A stretch of DNA of 64,000 bases from Coenobita brevimanus (GCA_032717465.1 CM064671.1:53817991-53881990); one strand, 5' to 3'. Positions 41,329-56,020 are shown, numbered from the stretch's first letter. Translations and numbers: made by a program. Notes: generated by a model from the sequence alone, not told the origin.

Positions 41329-42185
41329 AATCATGCGAGTCATTTCATAAAGTGATTTACTGTATTACTAATAGTATTAAGGAATACAACAACAAAATTT
41401 TGCTGTAAATCAATGTATGGCATTCATTACAACAGTGCTACCAACATCTAGCCCTAGTAGTTCTCACATCCCAATATTTTGTCGTATTTGGTTTGAAATT
41501 TCCAGAAAGTAAGCACATATATTTGTCATAGCTGCTGTATTTCATGCACCTCACTCTCACAACAACCCTCAAGCCCCTTACAGCACAATCCAAATATTTA
41601 AAAATACTCTTACAACACATGTTGTCCTCACTGTAAGGCAGCCCCTCACCCCGTGGCATACTTACTGACGTCATGCCCTCACTTTCTGCCTTTGATATAA
41701 TGCAATCATTCCCACCACAACATACGTTTTTGCCTCGTGCAGCTCTCTATCAAAACATTTATAACATTAAGCATAAATTCAGCTAACAGTTACCGGGATT
41801 GCCGGAGTGAAAAGGCTGGTTACCTGTAGTTCATCAGGTTTATGTGCAGACGAGCCTGGGACCACAACAGCAACAAAGTGGAGGAGAGAGAACAATTTCC
41901 ACTCGTCGTTCCTCTAAAGTATGGTTTAAATGTATACTGTGGTCTATGAGTAGAACTCATCTTTCACTAAGCCAGGTGAATTCTCATGTGCTGCTGGGAC
42001 GGTCCAGGCACCGTTATTAATTACAATTCTGTATCATCTACACGTTTACTACTCTCAATACCACACCCATGTCCTTACCATCAGAATGATCTGTCCCCAC
42101 AACACGCGAGATACCGCCAGGTTTGCTTCCAGCAGAGTGCTGTTTACAGGCCGTCCTATTATGCCATCTTTATTGTAAAAACAAT

Positions 42186-42248
<63 letters not shown>

Positions 42249-42787
42249 ATTACCACTTTCTCTAGCATTCGAAAACCCAATTTTCAGCCACCTTTCACTT
42301 TACCCCTCTCTTCTGTGTTTTATTCTTTCTTCAATATTCCTGTGCTCTGACCTTTTGTATCCTGTTTTCTAGTCTCAGAGAATTTCATAAACCTTTCTAG
42401 GGTCTCATAAGTCATTGAAAGATTTATTTCTCACATACTTTTTTGTAACTCCCTTTTGAGCTTAACTGAATCTCGGGAAATATAAAACCTAATCCAGCAA
42501 AGTATTACACTACATTCAAAGGGTTAATATTGCAGTTATTGCAAATGCCACAGCCATAGCATTACAACCTTCTTTATTAAGCTTCGTAACCATCCCTATA
42601 ATACAGTTTATAACATGGATTTACAAAATTCTTTCCTTTTTCATCTTAAGTACAGTAATCATAATTCTTTTCCATATTCCACTTTCCCTAAGTACCCCCC
42701 CCCCCGCCCTTTCCTATACAGTCGAATAAATTATAAACTTTCAGCCAACACCTTTTTGTACACACTGATTCACCGTTCATATAAACT

Positions 42788-42842
<55 letters not shown>

Positions 42843-44469
42843 TCTATTTTCAGGTCCTTCATATGCCGAGATCACTATCAATCATCTCATTTGATATTAT
42901 GTCACGTCCAACTGATCTCTCTCAGTCCTTTTTTTGCAAACACTGTTTCATCTTTGTCTTACACGTAGTTCACAGTGTCTTAAGATAAATCTTAGCACCT
43001 ATTCACTAGAGATTTATTTCTACACTTCATGCTTCAGCATAATCTTGTATTAGAGCCAACAATGTCGATAATAAAACGATATACTGTATATAAGGTGCCT
43101 TAGAATGATACGGCGGAATATACCAAAAAAAAAAAAAAAAATCACTCAGGAAGAGATGCAACCGATCCTCCTATGTCACACATTCGTGAAATACGCCGCA
43201 AGAGGATCATGTACATTTTTGTTTTGCCATTTACAAACAGTTGCGTTATGCTTGGGGGTTAGCTATAGCCTATTAATTCCTCTCAGTACAAGAAGTCGTA
43301 CCACCGGAATAAAATATTGTAGTAACTGGAAGCATGAACTTGAATAAAAGGCTATCGAAATGAAACAGTTCAAAATGCACGGGTCCACTGCTAATAAGTC
43401 AAGTTGCCATTGCCTCACCTTCACACAGGGACACTGCCTTCTTTACGTTAATTCCCAGTTTAATGAGGTTAATGGTAATAACTTTTTTTTTTTTTTTTTT
43501 TTTTTTGCTGGTGTTGTGGAGCCCCGAGAAAGTCATTTTTTTTCTTTAATGTTAATACATCTGCAATATTTTAAGACGCATCGTGTCGAAAGGGTTAATA
43601 AGCGAGTTAATTAAATCGTCCGGCAGTGCAAGTTTCTGAATTAGAGCGTCAGGGAACTGCTGTAACAAACGCAAGGACGTGTTTGGAATATGGAATTTAA
43701 ACTGTCACACGTCCTTGTGTGAAATTTCCCCTTATAAAACCTCCCATTTCCATTAAATACTGATTGAATGTAATTTATCAGAATCAGCCGTTCAAGCTTG
43801 AAATTTCATTCGGGTTTTCATAAACGAAACCAAAGCGCCACAGAAAAACAAAAAAAGTGAGACAGGGAATAGATAAAGTTTTCATAATAAATTCTGAAGC
43901 CGTAGCTGTTGTTGTCTTATACAGGGCTCCTAACCAGAATCAAAGGGACCATTAAATTTGATTTAAAACATGTTAGAAAAATGGAAACTATACTCGATGG
44001 ATATATTACAATGATAAACAAAGATACCCCCTCAAAAAGAAAAAAAAATACCGTTAACGTACATCTCTTATAAAGGTATAAAACAGGTATATTATTGTCT
44101 CTATTCTTACCTAGATCAGAGAGATGCAGTACAAATCAAGGCTCCTTAGGCAGAGGTTCAGGTGTGTATGAGTAACCCGGGTTGAGGGAGTGATCTTATA
44201 TAGGACACCGTGCACTGTGGGCGGAGCGTGATTTTATCTTGAGCGGCTCTTTGCTGATAAACCATTCAAGTATAACTTTGACGCAAGTTTATTTTCCTCT
44301 TATGCAGTCAGCATCATTGATCAGGCGAATTAAATATGCAATCTTCCTTTACTCTGTTTCATGTGCATTTTCAATGATCAGTTATTCCACCGTCATTGAT
44401 TATTTTTATCGCTAAATATGACAGAAATATTCAAATATGGCATATCTTTCTTTTCTCTATGAAACGTGG

Positions 44470-44532
<63 letters not shown>

Positions 44533-44668
44533 GAAAACAGATCCCAAAGCAAAAATACTGCAAATTTTATTTTTTTTCATTAAAAAAAAGAAGAAAAAAA
44601 AAGAAAATGCGTGGAAACATTATCTCTGAAAGACTGGGTTTTATAAGCAACTAGAATGCACTCAGAGA
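41329..44668. other. Flanking DNA of unit 2, no gene recognised
   Basis: Counterpart of 30367-33630. Differences lie mainly in microsatellite length: the (CT)n run is interrupted at 42184-42246, (GA)n spans 42793-42839, poly-A about 43125-43140. No domain-bearing frame. Confidence 0.5.
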
Positions 44669-44669
44669 G

Positions 44670-45044
44670 CGTATACCTCCGCCACTGCAATTGCTATTAA
44701 AAAAGATCCGGCTGCAGATCCGTGGAGATACAGTATAGTGGGGGATACCTAGGATCCAGATTAGGATCTGCCCCTTAATTTAATCATTTTTTCCTGGCCC
44801 ACGGCCCACCCTTACACATATTTTCATCGAAATCCATTGAGATCTTTTGGAAATAGTGTGCGGTAGGATCCAGATGCGGATCCTCCCCGAAATTTCACCA
44901 ATTCTTCTTTGGCTTATGGCCCACCCTTCCAAAAGTTGTCATTGGATTTCATCGAAAACTTTTGGAGATATCGTGTAAAGAGACAAACAAACGACCATAG
45001 GCAAATACATAACCTCCTCCAACTTTGTTGGTGGAGGTAATAAC
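44670..45044. mobile_element. MITE-like element with TACCTCCGCCA ends, unit 2
   Basis: Copy of 33636-34009 with a few substitutions (for example GGATCCTCCCC for GGATCCGCCCC, shared with unit 3). Confidence 0.65.
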
Positions 45045-45789
45045 TTGAATGTAAGTGAGAGAGTATGGTTTCAGATGAATAGTAACCACACACACACACA
45101 CAGAAAGGCCAGAAGCACTAGATATTTGTACGATCATATGGAACTTAGGTAAGGTGAAGCACCAGATGTGGTTTTGCTAGACTTAAGCACCTGCCATATG
45201 AATATCCTTCAGGGGGTACTAACAAATCGAGCAGCTCCTTGTGATACTATTATTAAAGATCTCTTAATTGTTGCTAATAATTTCTTATTAAATAGACATT
45301 GTATGATTTGTCAACCTTGCTTACTCGTATGTAAATGTAAATGTACAAAATGTATGCCGTATAACTATAAATATGCCTGGATACTATAAGTGTGTGTAAC
45401 TTAATTTGCTGAGCTCGGTCTAGCCCCTCCCCAGAATATGCTGTGTCTGCCTTTTTTTTGGGGGAGGTGGGGTGGTAGCTGGGGCAACGATAGCACCGAC
45501 TTACAGTCCACTAGAAGCAGGCTACTAACCAGTGCACGTCTGTGTTAAATTGTAGCAATACGACATCCATGTCACCTAAAAAATCATTCACGTATACAGC
45601 AGCAGCAACAGTGTAGTTATGCAAGAGTTTTAAGATCATTAACTGCGAGAATTTCACTTAAACAAAATATAATCGTCTTATATTAGCCTGAATAAAATAG
45701 ATTAATATAACATCGGTGACGGAAGTTCATTCTCACACTGCTTTCGGTAACAAGAAATGAGATACATTATAAATTCTAAGTTTAGGTCT

Positions 45790-46045
45790 ATGGGACTAGA
45801 ATGTACTAGTGATGTGATAAGGAGTAGACTGATCTAGCTTGGCCATGAGGAGAGAGTGATTGATGACTTCTGGACGCAGAGGATGAGGAGTAAGAACTCC
45901 GAAAACAGTGGTGCGAGAGATAGATCAGTTTGGGATGACATCTTAGAGTGTGACCTCAAGGATACTGGAAAGAAGAGACTGCTGGAGATCGAGTAACGTG
46001 GACAGCCGGCATTAGGTGACCAAGGTCAGGTAATGTAAACATGAT
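45790..46045 (+). pseudogene. Decayed LINE C-terminal relic, unit 2
   Basis: Copy of 34775-35010. Units 2 and 3 share the extra bases GGATACTGG after TGACCTCAA, where unit 1 reads TGACCTAAAGAAG. Confidence 0.35.
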
Positions 46046-46621
46046 GGAGTCTGTTTAAACCAAACGAAAACTAAACGTCCAAACATTCAGAAAAGGTAAC
46101 CCTCTCGCGCTACAAATTAACTAACCGACTAATTCTTAAGTTTGTCTTGGTACCCTCTTTTAGACAGATTGTCTCTAAAATCGAAATATTTTGTCACCCT
46201 CAGACCTTTTATTAATCATTGTGCAAATCGGAGTAATTTTTTTTTTCTTTTTTAGTTCGTCTTATATTGCCACTGATAATTGGTCTCTTTTTCTCAAAAT
46301 CGAACCTCCTGTGGCTCAGTCATTCCACCATGTTTGGTCGCAGTCAGCCCGAACATATTGAGTTATAGTGTCAAACATTTGATTATGCACTGTGACCTCG
46401 TTCTTTGATTGACTGTCCTCAATTTTGCATCCATTCATTTTTGCTTTACCCTTAACGTTTCGACCAAGGTGGTTTAAATCGTATAAATACTGTTTAGTTT
46501 AACCTTGTCATGTGGCACTGCTCTCTGACCTTTTTACTGGCAAAATAATAATGCAGTTCTTTGGCTGATCTGTAATGCTTCCACCAAATTTGGTTAAAAT
46601 TATATATAAAGTGATATAAAG

Positions 46622-46652
<31 letters not shown>

Positions 46653-48390
46653 TCAAAACTTAAGTATCGCGGCACACCTCCGCGAAGAGTTAATTCATGG
46701 GCTTCTACTATAATTAGCTGTACAAAATAATCGTTCTCGGGTAACAATATAGAATGTCTAGTTTGGAGAGGAAAATCAACCTTTACTATTCTGCCACGGC
46801 ATCTTACTAGACCTTTCCGTCTAAGAACAGTTCTAAGTCTTTTATCAGCTTATTATTGCTACCTGTGCCTTGGCATAAAAGGTCAAAAATATGTCTGTAA
46901 TATTTTCTTTTGAGCCTTTTCAGCCAATATTCCATAGGATCAAACTCCTCAAACCCCACTTTCTTATTCAAAAATTTTACATCCAATTTTGTAGTATTAG
47001 GAAGTCTTATTGATGAAAATCTACTAATGTCACTCACATCTGGTTCAGGTACTACAGGATCCAAGTTTACTACACTAACCTCAGCAATACTATAATGTTT
47101 CTGCTCAGGCCATTATTTAGTGAGTAACCATTTAGGACCCTTAAACCACAAATTCTCCTTGATCAGTCTCTTTACTGTCGAACCTCTAGAAAGCAGATCA
47201 GCTGGGTTTTGACTGGAGGATACATGCATAAATTTAAATTTGAAAGACAGATCTTTTATAATCTTCACTCTACTGCCTTTGCTATTCAGTAAAGACAAAT
47301 CTCACTGTCAGTCAATACACAGATTTCCTCAAACTGAGTATCAAGAGTATTGGTTTAAATACCTGACCAATTTAGTTCCTACTTCTATGGAAGCCAATTC
47401 CATTTGATGTAGGGTTCTTCCTTTAATTGGTTCAACTCTGGCTTTGAACATAATAATCTTACTATCCTCTCCTGTTGCACAAATAGCGACTGCTCCATAT
47501 GCCTTTTGAGAAGCATCACAAAATATATGTAAATTTGACTTCTCATTACTGTTAATTTTTCTGGGAATACCTATGCTTGATGTGGTTTCAAACTCCTTTC
47601 TAATCTGTTCCCATTGTTCAGCATACGTCTCACCTATTTCAGTGTCCCAGTCTAACTTTTCTCGCCAAGCCTCCTGCACTAAACATTTGCTCCTAATAAC
47701 TATAGGACTGACCAATCCTAATGGGTCAAATAACATGAGACCTGACTTAACAAGGACCTCTTGGTGAGAGTGACAACAGAGAACTTAACTGATTTAAAAC
47801 TTTTTTCATCACCTCTTGTATCCCAGTTAAGACCCAATACATTTTGAGTTTTGGGAATGTTAGTATTTGGATAGTCCTCTTGTATTTTATTCCTCAAAAG
47901 CGGTGAATTTGTATTCCAGCTCTGTAACGGCAAATTTGCCTTCCCACATTCGGAATTGGCTACTTCATAAGCCTTCAATGCTTATCAACAACCTTGCAAA
48001 GGCTGCCCTGTTTCTGGACATTTGGCATTTCCAAAATGATGCTTCAAAGTGTTGCGAAGTAGGAAAGGACTAGCACAAGAACCAAAGAGCACCGATCGGA
48101 ATCAGTAAGTTTTCAATGGACTATCCTAATTTTGAGGGTTCTGAGGCCAGAGGAATTTTGTAAGTTTCCTATCCTCCTCTCTCAATCCTGTTTTGAGAAA
48201 AGCCTTACTAATATCTGCTGTATAAGCATAGGGTTTCTCTCTAAATCTTAGAAATACATTCCGTAACTTCTCTGTTAATGTAGGTCCACAGTATAGGCAA
48301 TCGTTCAAGCTAGCTGATCCTTTGGATGCTTTACTGCTACAATTAAAAATTATCCTTATGGGAGTAGTTACTGAATCCTTGCTTACAGCA

Positions 48391-48626
48391 TTCATTCATT
48401 CATTGCCAGACGCCATGTATCCCAAACGGGGTGGCCAAGGGCTTAGAGTTAATTGTTTTACAGGGAGGGGCACTAATCCTCTACCAACCCCAATTGACAC
48501 GTAGGGATGCCAACAGCATCTGGTGTTCCCAGGCGGTCACCCATCCAAGTACTAACCAGACCCAAAGTTGTTTAACTTCGCTGATCGGACGGGAAGTGGT
48601 GTACTCAACGTGGTATGGCCGTTGGC
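48391..48626 (-). mobile_element. 5S-rRNA-derived SINE (SINE3 type), unit 3
   Basis: Same insertion as 37420-37655, carried along by duplication. The 5S-like part is 48626-48508. It differs visibly by one transition in the first 20 bases (GGCCATACCACG versus GGCCATGCCACG in unit 2). Confidence 0.9.
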
Positions 48627-50304
48627 ATGATGTGGTAAATATTGTCCTTTCTTATGATTAACAGGGAATTCTGCCTCTTTTATAAATTTGTTCTTCAACT
48701 GATCATTTATAATATTATCACATATGTTTAGATGATCTGGTTTGTCTCTCAACTTTCTTAGAAGAGAATTTAACTGAGCCTTAGCTGCTTGGTAATTTGT
48801 TGATAACTCCGAATAGTTTAGTTTCCATGGTAATCCTACCCAACACTGTCCATCCTTAGATTGCACAGACTGATTGTACAAATCCAATGCTATTTTATCT
48901 TCAGGGGTTGATTCCACATAGTTTATTCCTGCAGTGTCTAGGTTCCACAATTTGTGTACAGGTTCATTTTTTTCATCCGGCAAATCATTTATCTGAGTAG
49001 GTTCTAGTTCTGCACCTATTCTAACTACCATCAATGACTGGGGTGGAACGAAGACTGGGTCTACCAATTTGGCCTCTCCTTTAGCCTGCTTTGGAAAAGG
49101 AAACTGACCCATAATAAGGTTACCTCCTGGACTCTTGAACAACTGTACTTAACTCTTCTTGAAAGTCCTATGTAGGAATCTTCCACAGTAATCTGAACCA
49201 ATTATCAGTTTAATGGGACCCACAGTATCTGATTTCACATTCCGTTTAGCCAGTTTTATATCTGAGCTTTGCAGATGATCAGAGGTTTCCTTCAGTCCTT
49301 TTATATATATACTTGTCTCCAAATTATCCAGTATAGCTGCTGTTATACGGCATTTATATCTAGCAAGTTGTATTACAGATCTAACTAAACCAAATGATTG
49401 AGCTTCCTTAGTAGTTAAGAATTCTGTAATGGCTAGATTTACTTTGCCAATAATAGGTAACTTTAATTTCTTCACAATGTCTGCAGAAATAAAGGTTTTC
49501 TGTGCACTCGTATCAAAAAGAGTACATGCTAGTATGTTCTATTTTCAATCATTACCTTCGCATGTGCAGTTGGAACTGCAGCTGGCATTATTACTGGAGT
49601 ATTCGTTTTTGCAACTGTCATATTGACACTCGCAGTTTTAGGAACCTCATACTTCATCATCCTTGAGCATAAAGCACCATGATGATTGTCTTTTTTATAT
49701 TTGAAATAAGATTTAGTTTAACCTTGCAGTCCATGGAAGTGTGTTTGGAATTCATTCAGATCATACAACACCTCAATTCCTGAAGCCTCACTATTCTAGA
49801 AGCATAATCAGGATAATGTTGACAAGATCAACGGGTGTTGTTCACCACAAAAGACACAGACCTTCCCGTCCTTTACCATGACATTTTTACCTCCTGATTT
49901 TCATCAGCTTGTCTATTCCTTGTCTTTACTGTTTTATCTTCAGGGCTAAGAAAAGTATCAATCTCTTCTGTAGGTACAGACTTAGCCGTCCCTGATATAG
50001 GTTTGCCAACCAGTTTGTTAGTGGTTCTTTTCCTTATTTCAGCCTTCTGTTTAATTTCAGCAGGCTTTGCTATTCCTTGCAAATGTTTACAGAGTTACAT
50101 TAAGCCTTCCTTACACTCCTCACAGGAGAAATCATCCTTTTGGTACCTACCATACAAGGCATCTTTGATTCTAGGTAGAAGTTTTATGGACACAATTCTA
50201 GAAAGCACCCAATCTGCTGCTTTAATATCTTCGTAAGTACCTAAAGCCTTTAAATTAAAACTCATCACAATCCGAACATTTTGCAAGAAATCAAAATCAT
50301 GTAT

Positions 50305-50708
50305 AGGTATGGAAGTGATGCTTGGACCTTGTTGGAGGGACAGAAGTCAAAAGTGAGAGCAGTGGAAATGAGTTATTTGAGAGGAGCATATGGAGTCACA
50401 TGGAGAGACGGACTGACAAATAAGGAAGTGAAGGAGTGTTGTGGTGTGGATGTGGATGTGATAGGAAGCGTTAGAAGAAACACACTGAGGTGGTTTGGAC
50501 ATGTGGAGAGGATGGAGAGTGAGCGACTGACGAGGAGAGTGTATGTGAGGTGGAGGGAGGGGAGAGGGAGTGGGAGGCCGAGGATGAGATGAAGGGGTGG
50601 AGTGGAAAGGTATATGAGACAGGGGTTGTGTGAGCTGGAAGCAAGGCAGTGAAATGCCGGGGTCAGGGCGACGTGGAGGCGATTTGTTTGTGGCCAGCCC
50701 GTACGGGA
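50305..50708 (+). mobile_element. LINE C-terminal fragment in the Pao element, unit 3
   Basis: The encoded 103-residue stretch is identical to unit 2's (39310-39621). Same truncation points. Confidence 0.8.
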
Positions 50709-50931
50709 TTGAGGCTCAGTACTTGTTAATCATATTAAATTTTTAGGAGTGCAGGGATTGAGTTTATGGTATAAAACCTGTCTCCCTGGGTTGTTAAACC
50801 TCTGGGTTTATGTCTTTATCCCCACACTCAGTTTCCAAAATAACTCATGTTTCCCTGAGCTCAGAACCAATTAACATCTTATTATAACATAGAACCACCC
50901 AAAGCCTGTACAGCATAGAACTGTCCGTTCT

Positions 50932-51526
50932 TTAACTCGATATAATTTGCTGTACAAATTTCGCCAGAACTGCTTCTCGGCCGTGGTGATTCCAGTGTAT
51001 ACCATCGGCTTTTAGAGTTGCCTGGAAGGGTTTTACATTAAAGTGGATAAAATATTTTCCATTCCTTATCGTCTGCAACTTCCTATTTACGACCCTCCTA
51101 ACTAATTTATACATACCGTAGCATACTGGTGGACCACATGGTAGGTTTCTAGGCTCAAGAAGAGTTATTGTTACCAAGGATGTACATGAACCTTGAATGG
51201 CTCCTACCACGACTAAAATGTTTTCAACAATTTCATTAACTTTCACATCTTCATAAATGTCATTTACTCCCAGGAAAAGGATAGTGGGATCATGCTCCTA
51301 GTCCAGTACGGCATTTAGGTGCTCATCTTCAGAAAACGAAATCCAGTACGGCATTTAGGTGCTCATCATCAGAAAACGAACTTGCCCTTCCACCAGGAGC
51401 TCTGTAATTACGTTTTTCCATGTCCTCCAATTCTACGGAATTCGTAAGTAGACTGTGCCCCACAAACTCGATCTTGAAATCGTTCAGTGCCTCTGCACAC
51501 ATCTGTTTCTTCACCTGGGGCACCAA
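50932..51526 (-). pseudogene. SGNH-hydrolase-like ORF, broken copy in unit 3
   Basis: Same lesions as the unit 2 copy: 40-bp duplication (51302-51381), TAG before it and shortened C-terminus. Block I lies in 51526-51329 and block V in 51246-50932. Confidence 0.75.
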
Positions 51527-52299
51527 AAATGTCAGAAATTTTTATACATTCCTTTCTCTGACAAGTGTTAGTCTAAACACGACCAATAGTAAATTTACGT
51601 AAGTCTCTTAGGAGATTAGGGTATAATTAATACTCTAATTATTATTCTCCTTATATCCTAGCTAGTTCCCCCAGATTTGGCCATATCATAAAGGTTACTT
51701 AGCTAGACTGAGTCGGAATAACAGATGATGACGGGCCTGATATCTCGGTCTGTTTGCCTGGGGCTTCCAAGCGTCCGTAGGTGCGTATTTTACAGCGTGC
51801 AGCTTGAACGAGCTTTTAGAACAGAGTGCTAGAAAATGACGAGTCTCTTCTCCCTCACTGGATTTTGAAATGCCAACTATTTATTAATTACAATTTGGCT
51901 AAATACAATTAAATTACTTCATGAATTATACCAAGCCAATCTAACTTAATCTTAGTTGAAAACAAAAATAAAACCAAATATTCCCTTTATCTATGTAAAT
52001 ATGTATTAAACTCTTATCAGCTTTTCACATGAGGGCACGTCATTCCACCACGCAGGCGCAGTTAGGTCCATGGAAAAAACCTAAGTACAGTATTTACATA
52101 TATTTACAATATACTGTAGTTGTCCACAAGGGTTAAATGCTCTAGTATGTTATTTATTAATAAAAAGAATTATTAAACAGAACTTAATCTCAAGAGCGTC
52201 ATTAACGCTCTCTGGGTTTTCCTCAGCTTTTAACAGGGAAAACTATTTTAAAAGGTAAAGAGAACAACCGCTCTGGGGGAAAATATTTCCCAAATAATA

Positions 52300-53152
52300 A
52301 AATCATGCGAGTCATTTCATAAAGTGATTTACTGTATTACTAATAGTATTAAGGAATACAACAACAAAATTTTGCTGTAAATCAATGTATGGCATTCATT
52401 ACAACAGTGCTACCAACATCTAGCCCTAGTAGTTCTCACATCCCAATATTTTGTCGTATTTGGTTTGAAATTTCCAGAAAGTAAGCACATATATTTGTCA
52501 TAGCTACTGTATTTCATGCACCTCACTCTCACAACAACCCTCAAGCCCCTTACAGCACAATCCAAATATTTAAAAATACTCTTACAACACATGTTGTCCT
52601 CACTGTAAGGCAGCCCCTCACCCCGTGGCATACTTACTGACGTCATGCCCTCACTTTCTGCCTTTGATATAATGCAATCATTCCCACCACAACATACGTT
52701 TTTGCCTCGTGCAGCTCTCTATCAAAACATTTATAACATTAAGCATAAATTCAGCTAACAGTTACCGGGATTGCCGGAGTGAAAAGGCTGGTTACCTGTA
52801 GTTCATCAGGTTTATGTGCAGACGAGCCTGGGACCACAACAGCAACAAAGTGGAGGAGAGAGAACAATTTCCACTCGTCGTTCCTCTAAAGTATGGTTTA
52901 AATGTATACTGTGGTCTATGAGTAGAACTCATCTTTCACTAAGCCAGGTGAATTCTCATGTGCTGCTGGGACGGTCCAGGCACCGTTATTAATTACAATT
53001 CTGTATCATCTACACGTTTACTACTCTCAATACCACACCCATGTCCTTACCATCAGAATGATCTGTCCCCACAACACGCGAGATACCGCCAGGTTTGCTT
53101 CCAGCAGAGTGCTGTTTACAGGCCGTCCTATTATGCCATCTTTATTGTAAAA

Positions 53153-53241
<89 letters not shown>

Positions 53242-53781
53242 ATTACCACTTTCTCTAGCATTCGAAAACCCAATTTTCAGCCACCTTTCACTTTACCCCT
53301 CTCTTCTGTGTTTTATTCTTTCTTCAATATTCCTGTGCTCTGACCTTTTGTATCCTGCTTTCTAGTCACAGATAATTTCATAAACCTTTCCAGGGTCTCA
53401 TAAGTCATTGAAAGATTTGTTTCTCACATACTTTTTTTAAGTCCCTTTTGAGCTTAAGTGAATCTCGGGAAATATAAAACCTAATCCAGCAAAGTATTAC
53501 ACTAGATTCAAAGGGTTAATATTGCAGTTATTGCAAATGCCCCAACCATAGCATTACAACCTTCTTTATTAAGCTTCGTAACCATCCCTATAATACAGTT
53601 TATAACATGGATTTACAAATTTCTTTCCTTTTTCATCTTAAGTACAGTAATCATAACTCTTTTCCATATTCCACTTTCCCTAAGTATCCCCCCCCCCCCG
53701 CCCTTTCCTATACAGTCGAATAAATTATAAACTTCCAGCCAACACTTTTTTGTACACACTGATTCACCGTTCATATAAACT

Positions 53782-53832
<51 letters not shown>

Positions 53833-55456
53833 TCTATTTTCAGGTCCTTCATATGCCGAGATCACTATCAATCATCTCATTTGATATTATGTCACGTCGA
53901 ACTGATCTCTCTCAGTCCTTTTTTTGCAAACACTGTTTCATCTTTGTCTTACACGTAGTTCACAGTGTCTTAAGATAAATCTTAGCACCTATTCACTAGA
54001 GATTTATTTCTACACTTCATGCTTCAGCATAATCTTGTATTAGAGCCAACAATGTCGATAATAAAACGATATACTGTATATAAGGTGCCTTAGAATGATA
54101 CGGCGGAATATACCAAAAAAAAAAAAAAAAAAATCACTCGGGAAGAGATGCAACCGATCCTCTTATGTCACACATTCATGAAATACGCCGAAAGAGGATC
54201 ATGTACATTTTGTTTTGCCATTTACAAACAGTTGCGTTATGCTTGGGGGTTAGCTATAGCCTATTAATTCCTCTCAGTACAAGAAGTCGTACCACCGGAA
54301 TAAAATATTGTAGTAACTGGAAGCATGAACTTGAATAAAAGGCTATCGAAATGAAACAGTTCAAAATGCACGGGTCCACTGCTAATAAGTCAAGTTGCCA
54401 TTGCCTCACCTTCACACAGGGACACTGCCTTCTTTACGTTAATTCCCAGTTTAATGAGGTTAATGGTAATAACTTTTTTTTTTTTTTTTTTTTGCTGGTG
54501 TTGTGGAGCCCCGAGAAAGTCATTTTTTTTCTTTAATGTTAATACATCTGCAATATTTTAAGACGCATCGTGTCGAAAGGGTTAATAAGCGAGTTAATTA
54601 AATCGTCCGGCAGTGCAAGTTTCTGAATTAGAGCGTCAGGGAACTGCTGTAACAAACGCAAGGACGTGTTTGGAATATGGAATTTAAACTGTCACACGTC
54701 CTTGTGTGAAATTTCCCCTTATAAAACCTCCCATTTCCATTAAATACTGATTGAATGTAATTTATCAGAATCAGCCGTTCAAGCTTGAAATTTCATTCGG
54801 GTTTTCATAAACGAAACCAAAGCGCCACAGAAAAACAAAAAAAGTGAGACAGGGAATAGATAAAGTTTTCATAATAAATTCTGAAGCCGTAGCTGTTGTT
54901 GTCTTATACAGGGCTCCTAACCAGAATCAAAGGGACCATTAAATTTGATTTAAAACATGTTAGAAAAATGGAAACTATACTCGATGGATATATTACAATG
55001 ATAAACAAAGATACCCCCTCAAAAAGAAAAAAAAATACCGTTAACGTACATCTCTTATAAAGGTATAAAACAGGTATATTATTGTCTCTATTCTTACCTA
55101 GATCAGAGAGATGCAGTACAAATCAAGGCTCCTTAGGCAGAGGTTCACGTGTGTATGAGTAACCCGGGTTGAGGGAGTGATCTTATATAGGACACCGTGC
55201 ACTGTGGGCGGAGCGTGATTTTATCTTGAGCGGCTCTTTGCTGATAAACCATTCAAGTATAACTTTGACGCAAGTTTATTTTCCTCTTATGCAGTCAGCA
55301 TCATTGATCAGGCGAATTAAATATGCAATCTTCCTTTACTCTGTTTCATGTGCATTTTCAATGATCAGTTATTCCACCGTCATTGATTATTTTTATCGCT
55401 AAATATGACAGAAATATTCAAATATGGCATATCTTTCTTTTCTCTATGAAACGTGG

Positions 55457-55509
<53 letters not shown>

Positions 55510-55644
55510 GAAAACAGATCCCAAAGCAAAAATACTGCAAATTTTATTTTTTTTCATTAAAAAAAAGAAGAAAAAAAAAGAAAATGCGTGGAAACATTAT
55601 CTCTGAAAGACTGGGTTTTATAAGCAACTAGAATGCACTCAGAG
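52300..55644. other. Flanking DNA of unit 3, no gene recognised
   Basis: Counterpart of 30367-33630. (CT)n is longest here (about 53156-53239), (GA)n spans 53787-53829, poly-A about 54115-54133, (CA)n 55457-55507. No domain-bearing frame. Confidence 0.5.
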
Positions 55645-55645
55645 A

Positions 55646-56020
55646 GCGTATACCTCCGCCACTGCAATTGCTATTAAAAAAGATCCGGCTGCAGATCCGT
55701 GGAGATACAGTATAGTGGGGGATACCTAGGATCCAGATTAGGATCTGCCCCTTAATTTAATCATTTTTTCCTGGCCCACGGCCCACCCTTACACATATTT
55801 TCATCGAAATCCATTGAGATCTTTTGGAAATAGTGTGCGGTAGGATCCAGATGCGGATCCTCCCCGAAATTTCACCAATTCTTCTTTGGCTTATGGCCCA
55901 CCCTTCCAAAAGTTGTCATTGGATTTCATCGAAAACTTTTGGAGATATCGTGTAAAGAGACAAACAAACGACCATAGGCAAATACATAACCTCCTCCAAC
56001 TTTGTTGGTGGAGGTAATAA
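55646..56020. mobile_element. MITE-like element with TACCTCCGCCA ends, unit 3
   Basis: Copy of 33636-34009; nearly the same as unit 2. Confidence 0.65.

Larger units (their letters stand above)
35689..46668. repeat. Tandem 11-kb segmental repeat, unit 2
   Basis: 10980 bases. It begins GCGGCACACCTCCGCGAAG, abruptly within Pao integrase sequence, and ends ...AACTTAAGTATC. It carries a 5S-rRNA SINE and a 40-bp duplication shared with unit 3. The junction differs from the native sequences on both sides by the swap expected from tandem duplication, with the bases GC shared by both breakpoints. Confidence 0.9.
46669..52299 (-). mobile_element. BEL/Pao retrotransposon remnant, copy 3
   Basis: Same content as copy 2: linker and RNase H (47064-46807 and 47736-47341; the latter is a good open stretch with FCDASQKAYGAVAICATGED and LHQMELASIEVGTKLVRY), RT without YxDD, protease with DTSA, gag remnant, LINE fragment, broken SGNH ORF, 5' LTR at about 52299-51531. 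A further small loss near 47983 removes the DTETEA block. Inactive. Confidence 0.8.

Noticed and set aside
42123..42372. Ser-Leu repeat proteins in (CT)n tracts, and CV, HT, YI or ER repeat frames elsewhere
   Set aside because: Direct translations of dinucleotide microsatellites; present in several frames at once and varying in length between units.
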